DNA of 64,000 bases from positions 2,773,936-2,837,935 of the forward strand of contig NZ_LR733817.1 of the NCBI RefSeq assembly GCF_902506165.1. The letters are read 5' to 3'. Both the position numbers and the translations under genes were made by a program. How positions within the stretch are numbered: the first letter of the stretch is position 1; each line of letters begins with the position of its first letter. This document shows positions 15,310 to 23,383 of the stretch, in pieces. This DNA is from Bosea sp. 29B. GTDB lineage: Bacteria; Pseudomonadota; Alphaproteobacteria; Rhizobiales; Beijerinckiaceae. The notes beneath the pieces are model-generated. The model made no database searches. It was not told where the DNA came from and saw only the letters and a list, made by a program, of their open reading frames with translations.

Positions 15310-16476
15310 GTGACATCGATATCCCTGCTCTCGGCCGAGACCGAAACGCGACGGGCCCTGCAGCTCGACGCCCTTGCCGGCATTCTGCCGATGGAGCGCC
15401 GCGACAAGCTCGCCACCCTCCTAACCGACGACGACGTCGCGACGCTTCGACACCTGGCCAAAGAAGGCATGGGTGAGAACTCGTTGCGCGCGCTCGCTTC
15501 GGATCTGGCCTATCTCGAGGCCTGGTCGATCGCAGGGACAGGCTCACCCCTGCCCTGGCCAGCGCCGGAAGCTCTGGCACTGAAGTTCGTCGCCCATCAC
15601 CTCTGGGATCCGGCGCGGCGCGCCGAGGATTCTTCGCATGGCATGCCGGCCGACGTGGATGAAGCTCTCCGCGCCGGTGACCATCTACGTTCTGACGGAC
15701 CCCATGCGAGCTCGACCGTCAAACGGCGCCTGGCTCACTGGGCGACGCTGCATCGCTGGAAGGGGCTTGAGAGCCCGCTCGGGACGCCGGCGATCCGCAC
15801 CAGCGTGCGTCTGGCGGTCCGGGCCAGTGCTCGGCCCCGCCGCCGCAAGAGCAAGCGCGCTGTGACGCGCGACATTCTGGACCGGCTAATCGCGACCTGC
15901 CAGACCGACCGCCTCGCCGATACGCGCGATCTTGCCATCCTGCTCGTCGCCTTCGCCTCGGGCGGACGCCGGCGCAGCGAAGTCGCGCGACTGCGGCTCG
16001 AGCAGCTCACCATTGAGGCCGATGCGCCGCTCGATCCCGATGATCCAAACTCGCCTCGCCTGCCCTGTATGGCGATCGCGCTCGGTCGAACCAAGACGAC
16101 ACAGTCCGACGAAGATGCGCGCGTGCTGCTGATCGGCGCACCGGTCGCGGCCCTGCGCGAGTGGATCGAGCGGGCTGACATCAAGAAGGGGGCAGTGTTT
16201 CGGGCAATCGACCGCTGGGAGGCCATAGATGACCGCGCGCTGACGCCACAGGCCGTCAATCTCATCCTGAAGCGCCGCTGCGCGATGGCAGGGCTCGATC
16301 CGGTCGAGTTTTCGGCTCACGGCCTGAGATCAGGCTATCTGACCGAGGCAGCCCGCAACGGCGTCGCCCTGCCCGCGGCGATGCGCCAATCGCAGCACCG
16401 GTCGGTTCAGCAGGCATCGCGGTACTATAACGATGCGGATCAGGCGCTCGGAAAGGCTGCAAGGCTGGCCATCTGA
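15310..16476 (+). CDS. Tyrosine-type site-specific recombinase/integrase
   Basis: 388 residues. The N-terminal half (about 40-170) is a SAM-like core-binding domain; the C-terminal catalytic domain has the conserved pattern: Arg in SGGRRRSEVARL (about 220), HGLRSGY (about 336, His and second Arg), QHRS (about 362) and the nucleophile Tyr in SRYYND (about 371). The full set implies an active enzyme. On repABC plasmids such enzymes can resolve multimers or mediate cointegration. The two inverted repeats in the upstream intergenic region are natural candidate substrates. The gene diverges from the DUF1612 gene. Confidence 0.92.
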   Translation: MTSISLLSAETETRRALQLDALAGILPMERRDKLATLLTDDDVATLRHLAKEGMGENSLRALASDLAYLEAWSIAGTGSPLPWPAPEALALKFVAHHLWDPARRAEDSSHGMPADVDEALRAGDHLRSDGPHASSTVKRRLAHWATLHRWKGLESPLGTPAIRTSVRLAVRASARPRRRKSKRAVTRDILDRLIATCQTDRLADTRDLAILLVAFASGGRRRSEVARLRLEQLTIEADAPLDPDDPNSPRLPCMAIALGRTKTTQSDEDARVLLIGAPVAALREWIERADIKKGAVFRAIDRWEAIDDRALTPQAVNLILKRRCAMAGLDPVEFSAHGLRSGYLTEAARNGVALPAAMRQSQHRSVQQASRYYNDADQALGKAARLAI

Positions 16477-16562
16477 GGCGCCAATCTTTCGCAAGCGGCG
16501 GCGACCAGCTGACAGATGAGTGCCAGAGCCCTCTCTCGTGCCCGCCGGGCCGGCGGAGAGGA

Positions 16563-17030
16563 TCACGCCGATGCTTTGGCGCGGGTCGTTTTTGGGCGAG
16601 GTGCCGGCTTCGGCGCGGAGACGGCCGCCGCCTTGCGACCCAGACCCATCGACTTGGCGAGCGCGGAGCGCGCTTCGGCATAGGCGGGAGCAACCATCGG
16701 GTAGTCCGCAGGCAGGCCCCACTTTACGCGATACTGTTCAGGCGTCAGGCCATAGAAGGTGTTGAGGTGACGCTTCAGGGATTTGAACTTCTTGCCGTCT
16801 TCCAGGCAGGTGATCGCATCCGGCGTCACTGACTTTCGGATCGGGACGGCTGGGATCAGAGCGGCAGGAGGAGCAGGGACCGCCTCCGAGCCAAGCCCCG
16901 CAAGCGCCGAATAGGTGCTCGCGATCAAGCCGACGAGGTCGGCCGGCTGAACGTTATTGTTCGAAACATAAGCCGAAACAATCGAGGTCGTCAGCTCAAG
17001 AAGCTCGGCATTGTCTGTGATTTCGGACAT
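16563..17030 (-). CDS. mucR: MucR/Ros-family transcriptional regulator
   Basis: 155 residues with the MucR layout: N-terminal oligomerisation region ([16 protein letters not shown]), Pro/Ala linker, then [20 protein letters not shown] and [20 protein letters not shown]. This is the zinc-finger-derived DNA-binding domain of Ros/MucR. The second cysteine and the terminal histidine are replaced (LEDG; TFY), as in several Rhizobiales homologues that fold without zinc. MucR proteins bind AT-rich promoters and silence horizontally acquired DNA, so a copy here may damp the element's own genes (inference). It converges on the integrase. Confidence 0.92.
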   Translation of the reverse strand: MSEITDNAELLELTTSIVSAYVSNNNVQPADLVGLIASTYSALAGLGSEAVPAPPAALIPAVPIRKSVTPDAITCLEDGKKFKSLKRHLNTFYGLTPEQYRVKWGLPADYPMVAPAYAEARSALAKSMGLGRKAAAVSAPKPAPRPKTTRAKASA

Positions 17031-17199
17031 TCTGCTCTCCAGGCTGACGGAGTATTATCAGTTTTTCCTAGGCCGCCAAATTATCTCTGACACTGGCAGG
17101 GTCTACCTCATTTCGACCTGTGATAAGTAATGGTAGTGCAGAAGCGGAGCGATGATGATCTCCGGATCTACACCTTCACCAAACCAAACGAAATCCAGA

Positions 17200-17472
17200 T
17201 CAGGCGACCGTTTCGGCCAGATCCTTGGCGACCTTGAACTTGACGACCGTCTTCGCGGGTACGTCGATCATTGCGCCGGTCGAGGGATTGCGGGCCTGGC
17301 GCGCATCGCGCTTGGCGACCGTAAGCTTGCCGATACCGCCAAGTGTGACGTCGCCGCCATCTTTCAAGGCCTTCGCGGCGACCTCGGCGAGGGACGCCAT
17401 GACGGCGCCGATATCAGCCTTGGTATGGCCGGTGCCTTCGGCGACCGCTGCGATGAGTTCGTTCTTGGTCAT
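17200..17472 (-). CDS. HU-family DNA-binding protein
   Basis: 90 residues from ATG 17472. Typical HU/IHF fold: MTKNELIAAVAEGTGHTKAD, then VTLGGIGKLTVAKRDARQAR, the beta-arm tip RNPSTGAMIDVPA and VKFKVAKDL. It bends and compacts DNA and may assist the adjacent recombinase or replication origin. An upstream extension to 17562 lacks similarity and is omitted. The ~170 bp between this gene and mucR (17031-17199) holds no gene that I can see. Confidence 0.93.
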   Translation of the reverse strand: MTKNELIAAVAEGTGHTKADIGAVMASLAEVAAKALKDGGDVTLGGIGKLTVAKRDARQARNPSTGAMIDVPAKTVVKFKVAKDLAETVA

Positions 17473-17597
17473 TGGAAATCTCGCTGATTGAGGAGAAAGC
17501 GTGCTCCGAATACCTGAAACTGGCGCGAGAGCAAGCATCCGGGCGGCTGGGTCGGATCGCAATTGACGGTTCCCCTCCCCGTCCGCACAGGCCGCGG

Positions 17598-17870
17598 TCA
17601 GCGAACCCGGTAGCCGCGCGCCACCTTACGCCTCAGCCAGACGTCGAGGGATTCAGCGGCGGCAGCATGATCGGCGTGAAGATCGAGACGGCGCCGGCCG
17701 TCGGCCCCGATGCGTCCCCATTCGCGGATCAAGGCGGTGTCACCAAACAGCGTCGGTTCGATTGCCAGCACATAGGAGCGGGCCAGATTGCAGCCCTCGT
17801 CCCGGCGCTCCAGCACCAGCACCTGCAGTTTGCCCGGGGTGGTCTCGCGCACGACATCCATGCACGACAT
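17598..17870 (-). CDS. WGR domain-containing protein (copy 2)
   Basis: About 90 residues from ATG 17870 (ATG 17861 is an equal alternative; a TTG at 17903 also exists). The WGR core is clear: RSYVLAIEPTLFGDTALIREWGR read in two stretches, then helix AAAESLDVWLRRKVARGYRVR. It is paralogous to the WGR protein at 1289-1552: the cores align without gaps, and the upstream DNA also matches, including the 24-nt dyad at 17909-17932. The role is unknown; location between HU and repC suggests an element-encoded DNA-associated protein. Confidence 0.82.
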   Translation of the reverse strand: MSCMDVVRETTPGKLQVLVLERRDEGCNLARSYVLAIEPTLFGDTALIREWGRIGADGRRRLDLHADHAAAAESLDVWLRRKVARGYRVR

Positions 17871-17908
17871 CTCGCGCGCCGCGACAGGATGGGTCCAACG
17901 CAAAGCTT

Positions 17909-17932
17909 GAATCGATCAGCCCGCATTGATTC
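17909..17932 (-). repeat. Dyad element upstream of WGR gene copy 2
   Basis: Minus strand: TGAATCA, eight bases, TGATCGATTCAAG. Length and half-site spacing are identical to the element at 1599-1622; only the spacer differs. Two GANTC sites are included. Confidence 0.6.
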
Positions 17933-18168
17933 AGACCGGTGATACGTCACCCAGATCGGCACCTAGCCTGTGACTCTCCTAGAGGGCAAGCGGTGTCGGC
18001 GATATCCCCGAAGGTGCTCGTGTGAGATGCCCGAGCTACCTCTCGCATCCAGGTCCACGCCATTCTAACCAAACCAGCGGGACGGCAGGCTGTGAAACGG
18101 TCTATCGTCGTCGCGCTGTCGCCTCATCCCGACGCGCGCGCTCGCTGCAATAGCTCGAAGGCTCCCGC

Positions 18169-18402
18169 ATGAACGAAAAGTCGAAGCAGCGTATCGATGC
18201 CGATAACGCGTTTCTGAGGACGCAGACGCGATCGATGGTGCGCGATCGCATCTTGTCCGAAAGCGACACAATCGCCCAGACCCGAGACGCCAACACGGCC
18301 CGGTTGCGAGACCTGCGCCTGCAGAAGGAGACGCAAGCGCGCGAGGCTGCAGCATCAACACCGCCCAAGCCTGTTTCTCAAAAACGCCCAAAGCACGATT
18401 GA
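18169..18402 (+). CDS. Small charged hypothetical protein
   Basis: 77 residues, highly polar and probably helical (MNEKSKQRIDADNAFLRTQT, then RDRILSESDTIAQTRDANTARL read in pieces), with a Lys/Pro-rich tail. Amphipathic heptad-like spacing and the absence of hydrophobic segments suggest a small cytosolic coiled coil. It sits convergent with repC. No family is recognised; the composition looks coding rather than accidental. Confidence 0.5.
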   Translation: MNEKSKQRIDADNAFLRTQTRSMVRDRILSESDTIAQTRDANTARLRDLRLQKETQAREAAASTPPKPVSQKRPKHD

Positions 18403-18493
18403 AACGATACTATCGACCTCCTCGCCGAGCGAACCGCTCTCCAAACGACGCAGGCCCGCCAGCACGCAAGCCTGTACAGCCTGATCCATGCCG

Positions 18494-19723
18494 TCACGCT
18501 CGCTTCTTGTCGCGCTTGCGGCTGCCGATCAGCGCCATCAGCATCGGGCCGAGCGAGAATTCGCCGGCCTCGGCCCTTCGCGTCAGCCCCCGCAGATAGC
18601 CGCCAGCGCTGCTGATCGCCTCACCGCGCTGCAGGATAGCCGCCACGACGATCGAAGCCTGAACTTCGCCCATAATGCCCATCGCCTCCTCCCAGGCGCT
18701 CGGGCTGATACCCAACATCGGTCTGACCACCGCCACCGACGCCAGGAAGTCGCGCCAGTTCGCGATCCCGCCCTTGGAATAGTCGATCAGGTCGGGACAG
18801 GCGTCCAAAACCATCCCCAGTGGGAACGTCCCCTCGGGCATCCGCTTCGGTTCCGGTGTGATCTCCAATCCGCCGCCCCCGCTTTTTGGAAAGCGTGGTT
18901 CAAGATCAGCAAGGGAGTCTGGTTTTGAATTCTGTATGTGACGCTCATTCTGAGACTCATTGCCGCTCATATTTTGGGTTTTAATATGAGTTTCCAGCAG
19001 GTTGAGGATCTCGTCGGCAAGCAGCGAGAGTTCCTCAGCAATCGGCTCCAGTGCCAGACGCGTTGGACTGCGCGGAATCCGCGCCATGATGCCTCGATAA
19101 AGGCCGTGGATCTCAGCCCAGTCGGCCGGGCCGCGCCCGGCTTGCTGTGTGGGGACGCTCTCTTCGAGGCCGGTCGCGATCATCTTGGCGATGTCGCGCC
19201 GGCAGATCGTGATGCGCTCTTTGACCAGGCGCAAAGCCCGTGCTTCCGCCTCGACCTCGTCCGCCAGCGCTTCGAATTCTTCCGCCCGCACCACGAGCGG
19301 GGCTAGGTCGAAGCCGAACGCGAACTCGATCTCACCTCCCCTGCCCTTGCGGGCGTAGCGCTTGCCATTGGGGCTGTCGCGCCTGACGATCAGCCCTGCG
19401 TCGACCAGAGCCGCCAGATGACGCCTGAGCGTCGCCATTGGCATACCGTGCGCCCGCAGCCCTAGCTGGTGGTTAGAGGGGAAGACGATCAACCCCTCGC
19501 CCGTGAGGACGGTTTCCGGATGGAACGACAGCAGAGCGTCTAGAACGGCCAGCGCGCGCTCGGGCACCCCGAGCGCGTTTTTTGCCGTGCAAATCGCACG
19601 GAAGATATTCCATTTGTGGACCGCTTTCTCCGGCGGTCGCGTTTTCGCGCTCGCCTGGCTTGCTACATGGGCAAGCGTGAGCGATCGCCGCCCAAAAGGC
19701 GTCGTCGAGAGTCGTGGTTCCAT
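18494..19723 (-). CDS. repC: Plasmid replication initiator RepC
   Basis: 409 residues with the RepC architecture of alphaproteobacterial repABC replicons: N-terminal winged-helix domain (KWNIFRAICTAKNALGVPER, then LIVFPSNHQLGLRAHGM and TLRRHLAALVDAGLIVRRDS), a variable middle, and the C-terminal domain (WRDFLASVAVVRPMLGISPS, YLRGLTRRAEAGEFSLGPML). RepC is the limiting initiator and acts in cis on an origin inside its own gene. It is third in the minus-strand order repA-repB-repC, separated from repB by the antisense-RNA region. Confidence 0.95.
   Translation of the reverse strand: MEPRLSTTPFGRRSLTLAHVASQASAKTRPPEKAVHKWNIFRAICTAKNALGVPERALAVLDALLSFHPETVLTGEGLIVFPSNHQLGLRAHGMPMATLRRHLAALVDAGLIVRRDSPNGKRYARKGRGGEIEFAFGFDLAPLVVRAEEFEALADEVEAEARALRLVKERITICRRDIAKMIATGLEESVPTQQAGRGPADWAEIHGLYRGIMARIPRSPTRLALEPIAEELSLLADEILNLLETHIKTQNMSGNESQNERHIQNSKPDSLADLEPRFPKSGGGGLEITPEPKRMPEGTFPLGMVLDACPDLIDYSKGGIANWRDFLASVAVVRPMLGISPSAWEEAMGIMGEVQASIVVAAILQRGEAISSAGGYLRGLTRRAEAGEFSLGPMLMALIGSRKRDKKRA
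18890..18995. other. Candidate origin of replication (oriV) within repC
   Basis: This stretch is clearly more AT-rich than the rest of repC. It contains three spaced CTCAT repeats (around 18950-18970) and an inverted repeat CTCATATT-9 bp-AATATGAG (18966-18990). In characterised repABC plasmids oriV lies in an AT-rich part of repC, so the position fits. Exact borders are not visible. Confidence 0.5.
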
Positions 19724-19826
19724 GATCCTTGCCTCGTTTAGGGCAAAGGAAATCGGCTCGCCGAAACGGCGCTGAATCTCACAAGAGACTCTTGACGGTG
19801 ATTCGTGGAAGTGCGATTCTGTGTTT

Positions 19827-19876
19827 GCTTAGGACACAGAGAAGGGCTTCCGGAACATCGTTTCGGGGGCCTTTTT
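19827..19876 (+). ncRNA. Predicted antisense incompatibility RNA (ctRNA, incA-type)
   Basis: The 163-bp repB-repC gap carries, on the strand opposite to repABC, a promoter-like TTGACG (19792-19797), 17 bp, GATTCT (19815-19820). About 25 bp after the expected start comes a 12-bp stem (19845-19856 with 19860-19871) and a T-run. repABC plasmids encode a small counter-transcribed RNA here that represses repC and sets incompatibility. The start and end given are estimates. Confidence 0.65.
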
Positions 19877-19880
19877 CTTT
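19845..19880 (+). terminator. Rho-independent terminator of the ctRNA
   Basis: A 12-bp stem including G-T pairs (GGCTTCCGGAAC pairing with GTTTCGGGGGCC), a 3-nt loop and a T-rich tail. Because it lies in the repB-repC leader it may also take part in ctRNA-mRNA pairing. Confidence 0.75.
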
Positions 19881-19886
19881 TGCGGG

Positions 19887-20876
19887 CTAATCTCCGTTTG
19901 TGGTTGCACCCGCCCGACGCCTGAAATCATCGTACAGACGATCCAGATTATCGGACAAATAACGGCCGAACGCTTTGGCATCCGGTCCTTTGGCCTTGAT
20001 GGCCAAAGTGAATTTCCGCCCCTCCGCCAGCATCTCCGCCGCGACGGCTCCGTCGTGCGGTACCCAACTTTGCCTGTCGGGCTCGCTGCGACTGCGGCTC
20101 TGTTTCGTCTTCAGGCGGCGTTCGACCGCAGCGAAGCGCTCTTCGGTGGGCAGTTCAGCAAAGCCTTCGCCTTCGATCACGGCGATAGCCGCGTCGTAAT
20201 GCGATGGGCGTTCGAGCAGGAGCTTCAACTCATACCAGCGATCGCGGCCGATGCCCTTCGCTGGTCCGATTGCCCGCAGCACCTTCTCTGGAAGGCCCGC
20301 GACGGCGAGCATCTTCGAAAGGGTCGACCGGTCCAGAGCAAGAGCGGTCATGACGATGGCGTTGTCATCGTCATAACGCAGCTTCGCCAATTCGGAGGCA
20401 TACAACGCCTTCTCGATGAAGGAGAGATTCGCGCGGGCCGAATTCTCCTGGCCCTGGGCAACGACATGTTCCCGGTCCTTCATCTCCTTGATGACGGCCC
20501 GGACCTTGCGGCCCAGCAGCTTGGCTACTTTCAGGCGACGATGGCCGAAGACCACCATATAGCGCTCGCCCGAGGCCGGGTGAGGGCGCACCAGAATCGG
20601 GCTGTCTTGTCCGCGCGCGCGGATAGCTTCTAGGAGCTCATTGAACTCCTGCTCGTTCTCTTCGAGACGATCTTTGATGAAGGAGGGATCGACGCTATCG
20701 GGATCGAGTTCGACTATGGGCTCGCCTTCCATGAGCCTGTCGGCGCGTGCCGTGATTTCGTTGAGAGAATTCAGGAAGGATTTCGACGCACCCTTGACCG
20801 CATAGTCGAGCACGGGCTGCTCCTCGGAAGAAGAATCCTTGGCCAGCAAATTTGCGAAAGGATTTTTACGAGCCAC
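19887..20876 (-). CDS. repB: Plasmid partitioning protein RepB (ParB family)
   Basis: 329 residues. N-terminal arm, then the ParB/Sulfiredoxin domain: ILVRPHPASGERYMVVFGHR with RRLKVAKLLG and MKDREHVVAQGQENSARANL. A helix-turn-helix region follows (IVMTALALDRSTLSKMLAV) and a RepB-type C-terminus (LERPSHYDAAIAVIEGEGFA). It binds centromere-like parS sites and works with RepA in segregation and in autoregulation of the operon. It starts 72 bp after repA. I could not find a convincing consensus parS (GTT-N2-C-N-GC-N-G-N2-AAC) nearby. Confidence 0.95.
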   Translation of the reverse strand: MARKNPFANLLAKDSSSEEQPVLDYAVKGASKSFLNSLNEITARADRLMEGEPIVELDPDSVDPSFIKDRLEENEQEFNELLEAIRARGQDSPILVRPHPASGERYMVVFGHRRLKVAKLLGRKVRAVIKEMKDREHVVAQGQENSARANLSFIEKALYASELAKLRYDDDNAIVMTALALDRSTLSKMLAVAGLPEKVLRAIGPAKGIGRDRWYELKLLLERPSHYDAAIAVIEGEGFAELPTEERFAAVERRLKTKQSRSRSEPDRQSWVPHDGAVAAEMLAEGRKFTLAIKAKGPDAKAFGRYLSDNLDRLYDDFRRRAGATTNGD

Positions 20877-20904
20877 TCCGCCGCCTCCTCATCGGGCGCA
20901 TGCC

Positions 20905-20928
20905 GTTGAAATAGAAGCCGTTTTCAAC
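20905..20928. repeat. Inverted repeat in the repA-repB gap
   Basis: Arms GTTGAAA (20905-20911) and TTTCAAC (20922-20928) with a 10-bp spacer, between the repA stop and the repB start. It does not match the usual repABC parS consensus but is a possible RepB-binding site or a regulatory hairpin in the operon mRNA. Confidence 0.4.
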
Positions 20929-20948
20929 CGTTTTTACGGCGGTCAACA

Positions 20949-22136
20949 TTACAGCCGCCCCCATGCCTGATGAATGAGCCCTTGCACTTCGAAATTGACC
21001 GCATCCATGCACTCGATCGCGCGGTCATATGTCTCACGCGTGAAGTTCGCGCGCTCCACTTCATAGAGCGTCTGCTTCGTCAAACCCGCATCCGAGATCG
21101 CGGTAGACTTCACCATCTGGGCCTTCAGCATTTCCGCTGCGAGCATGCTCTGCATGAGGCCGAGCATCTCAACCTGCGGCACATCCGTCGGCTCGAAGCG
21201 GGTAATGAGATAGCGCAGCCAGTCCATGCGAACCTCGGCACCGGCGTCCTTGATGGTCTTGGCGATATTCCCGAGCATCAGCAGGAATTGGCTCATGGAC
21301 ATGAGGTCCAGCATCTGCGGATGAACGGTGATGAGCACAGATGTCGCGGCGATTAGCGCTGTCAGCGTCAGGTAGCCGAGCTGGGGCGGGCAATCGACGA
21401 CGACGACATCATAGGAAGAATCGACCTCCTTGAGCGCATTGCCGAAGCGCGTGAAGAAGCGCTTGCCCTCCGCAGAATTCTGCATCGCCAAGGGCGTGTC
21501 GTATTCGTATTCCTGTAGCTCAAGGTTTGCAGGAATAACATCCAGTGACGGAAAATTCGTCGGCACGATAACGTCCCGAATGGACTTGCGCTGATCGTCG
21601 TAGCGGATCGCGTCATAAAGCGACGGGTTCTTGTCGAGCTCCGGCTGAAATCCATACAACGCCGACAATGAAGCCTGCGGATCCAGATCGACGGCGAGGA
21701 CCCTATGCCCAGTCAGGGCGAGGTGCTGCGCCAGATGCGCCGCCGTAGTGGTCTTGCCTGAGCCGCCCTTGAAGTTGACGACAGCAATGACCTGCAACTT
21801 CTCACCCGGCTTACGGTGAGGGACGTATTTTTTGACTTCAGACCGGCCGTTCTTGTCGAGATAATGCCGCAGCTCGAGCATTTGTTCAGCGGTATAGAAG
21901 CGACGCCCCCCAGCCCCAGTTGAAGGCTCCGGCCCCTTGCCTTCGAGGTGAAGGCGCTTGAGATTGTTGGGACTGACGCCGAGATAGTGGGCGACCTCCG
22001 CCATGGGGAAACGCCTCAGCGTCTTCTGGGCGTTGGGCGGAAATTTCTCCAGACGAAGTTGATTCAGCTTGCGCGATATCTCTGCGCCCTGCTGGAGAAT
22101 TTTATCGTCAAACTCGAACGGAGCGAGAGCGTTCAT
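20949..22136 (-). CDS. repA: Plasmid partitioning protein RepA (ParA family)
   Basis: 395 residues from ATG 22136. An N-terminal DNA-binding segment (MAEVAHYLGVSPNNLKRLHL) precedes a ParA ATPase with deviant Walker A (NFKGGSGKTTTAAHLAQHL), the switch DLDPQASLSALYG and Walker B VVVVDCPPQLGYLTL. RepA with RepB partitions the plasmid and represses the repABC promoter. An upstream open stretch to 22277 crosses an operator-like dyad (22159-22191) and is not counted. It is the first gene of the repABC operon. Confidence 0.95.
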   Translation of the reverse strand: MNALAPFEFDDKILQQGAEISRKLNQLRLEKFPPNAQKTLRRFPMAEVAHYLGVSPNNLKRLHLEGKGPEPSTGAGGRRFYTAEQMLELRHYLDKNGRSEVKKYVPHRKPGEKLQVIAVVNFKGGSGKTTTAAHLAQHLALTGHRVLAVDLDPQASLSALYGFQPELDKNPSLYDAIRYDDQRKSIRDVIVPTNFPSLDVIPANLELQEYEYDTPLAMQNSAEGKRFFTRFGNALKEVDSSYDVVVVDCPPQLGYLTLTALIAATSVLITVHPQMLDLMSMSQFLLMLGNIAKTIKDAGAEVRMDWLRYLITRFEPTDVPQVEMLGLMQSMLAAEMLKAQMVKSTAISDAGLTKQTLYEVERANFTRETYDRAIECMDAVNFEVQGLIHQAWGRL

Positions 22137-22158
22137 ATTTCGGATGCCAGACCAAATA

Positions 22159-22191
22159 GCGCCAATTCGGCATCTTTTGCCGATTTGGCGC
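22159..22191 (-). promoter_or_regulatory. Operator-like 13-bp inverted repeat upstream of repA
   Basis: Arms GCGCCAATTCGGC (22159-22171) and GCCGATTTGGCGC (22179-22191), 12 of 13 positions pairing, 7-bp spacer, 22 bp before the repA start. RepA of repABC plasmids binds a dyad near its own start, so this is the best operator candidate; a parS-like role is the alternative. A second small dyad, GTTAA-7 bp-TTAAC, lies at 22231-22247. Confidence 0.55.
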
Positions 22192-22460
22192 CAGTATGTC
22201 CGATTCTCTCGCTCGCACAACAAAAATGAGGTTAACAGAATCTTAACGCACCAGCCTGCGCGGCAGCGCGAACGCAAACTATCTTTTGAGTTCCTTTAGC
22301 AGAATCAGCATACTAGGAGCAGGCTGATGCGCCTTTGTGCTCCGGCAGCCCGCTATCAAAAGCCGTTGATCCCCAAGCCGCAGACGTGAGCTTTTCCGAA
22401 AACATTTCCGACTCAGTCGCTGATAGCCACCAGATCCGCAGCCCAGCGGCATAGCGCGTC

Positions 22461-23186
22461 TCATGATATCGTCTTTCCGCGAAGAGCAATCGCGACGGCT
22501 TGCGGCAGCGTATCAGCGCCGAGGCTCGCCCGCGCATTATCGAGATGAAACTTCACCGCCCGCGGCGTGATCCCCATGATCATGGCGGTCGCCTCCATCG
22601 ATTTTCCGCGAGCAGCCCATGTCAGGCATTCCCGCTCGCGCTGGGTCAGGGGCGCCGCGTCATTGGGCGGAGACCGCAGCCCCAATTTCGCATCGGCGTG
22701 AGCATGGAATGTCAGCCCGATCAGTTGGACGATGTCGTTCGCTTCGGTGACCATCCTTCCATGGGCTGAACTCAGCTCGTCGACTGCGAAGGTGAAGGCG
22801 GCGAACCGATTGAAGCCGCCGGCGATCGCGACAGAGACGCCATGGCGGATGCCAAACTCGTCGGCGTCGTCGAAGAGCCGCTTCTGGGCGCGCAGCGGAA
22901 ACTGACGCGCAGCTTCGCGGGTCCACCGCAGTGTGGAGCGCCCGCTTCGAGCGAAGGCGACGACGGGATCGACGTCCTGATAGCCTTCCGTGAAATAATG
23001 CTCGCTCCAGCGCTTGGGATAAGACGAGATCAAAACCGGATCGGTTTCGCCGAAGCCGAGATAGGCAAAGTACCGGAACCCCATGCTCTCGGCGACGCGC
23101 TGGCCGACACGCCCGAACTCCGATTCCGCCGCTGACGAATGCAGACCGTCGACGAGTTCCTGATAGGCCAATTCCACTGATTTCAT
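22461..23186 (-). CDS. LuxR-family quorum-sensing regulator (TraR-like)
   Basis: 241 residues from ATG 23186. The N-terminal autoinducer-binding domain keeps the acyl-homoserine-lactone pocket residues: W and Y in YPKRWSEHYFTEGYQ, D-P in DVDPVV, W in STLRW and G in RHGVSVAI. The C-terminal LuxR helix-turn-helix (LTQRERECLTWAARGKSMEA, then PRAVKFHLDNARASL) is intact. It diverges from the luxI-type gene across a perfect palindromic box. In Ti plasmids TraR with its signal activates transfer genes; the same role is inferred here. The 22278-22460 stretch downstream holds no gene I can recognise. Confidence 0.93.
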   Translation of the reverse strand: MKSVELAYQELVDGLHSSAAESEFGRVGQRVAESMGFRYFAYLGFGETDPVLISSYPKRWSEHYFTEGYQDVDPVVAFARSGRSTLRWTREAARQFPLRAQKRLFDDADEFGIRHGVSVAIAGGFNRFAAFTFAVDELSSAHGRMVTEANDIVQLIGLTFHAHADAKLGLRSPPNDAAPLTQRERECLTWAARGKSMEATAMIMGITPRAVKFHLDNARASLGADTLPQAVAIALRGKTIS

Positions 23187-23308
23187 CTGGGTACCCTTGG
23201 CAACGACGCCTTGCTTCACGCGCCTGATGATCCTCTTGCGATCGATGCGAACGGCCTTTGCCGCGAAGATGTGGCGATAGAGGGGCCACAACTTTGGAGC
23301 GAATCCAC

Positions 23309-23326
23309 CCTGTCAGATCTGACAGG
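23309..23326. promoter_or_regulatory. lux/tra-box palindrome
   Basis: CCTGTCAGATCTGACAGG, a perfect 18-bp palindrome in the luxR-luxI intergenic region, 57 bp upstream of the luxI start. Its length and AGATCT centre match tra boxes of Ti plasmids and its outer CCTG/CAGG matches lux/las boxes. It is the expected binding site of the adjacent LuxR-type protein and could control both luxI-virB and luxR. Confidence 0.85.
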
Positions 23327-23383
23327 TTCGATCGGAGCCCGTGTCTGATTGATTGGTGCCAGATCAACGATTCGGAGGTGGCC

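Noticed and set aside
17861..17932. Frameshift near the start of WGR copy 2
   Set aside because: The upstream similarity to copy 1 (LIDS...LD in another frame) is better explained as a shared non-coding leader, since both genes have later ATG starts.
19724..22136. Consensus repABC parS site
   Set aside because: No GTT-N2-C-N-GC-N-G-N2-AAC match was found by eye; the GTTGAAA/TTTCAAC repeat has the wrong geometry.
22137..22460. Second tra/lux box controlling repABC, as in Ti plasmids
   Set aside because: The dyads here (22159-22191, 22231-22247, 22316-22343) do not resemble the lux box at 23309-23326.
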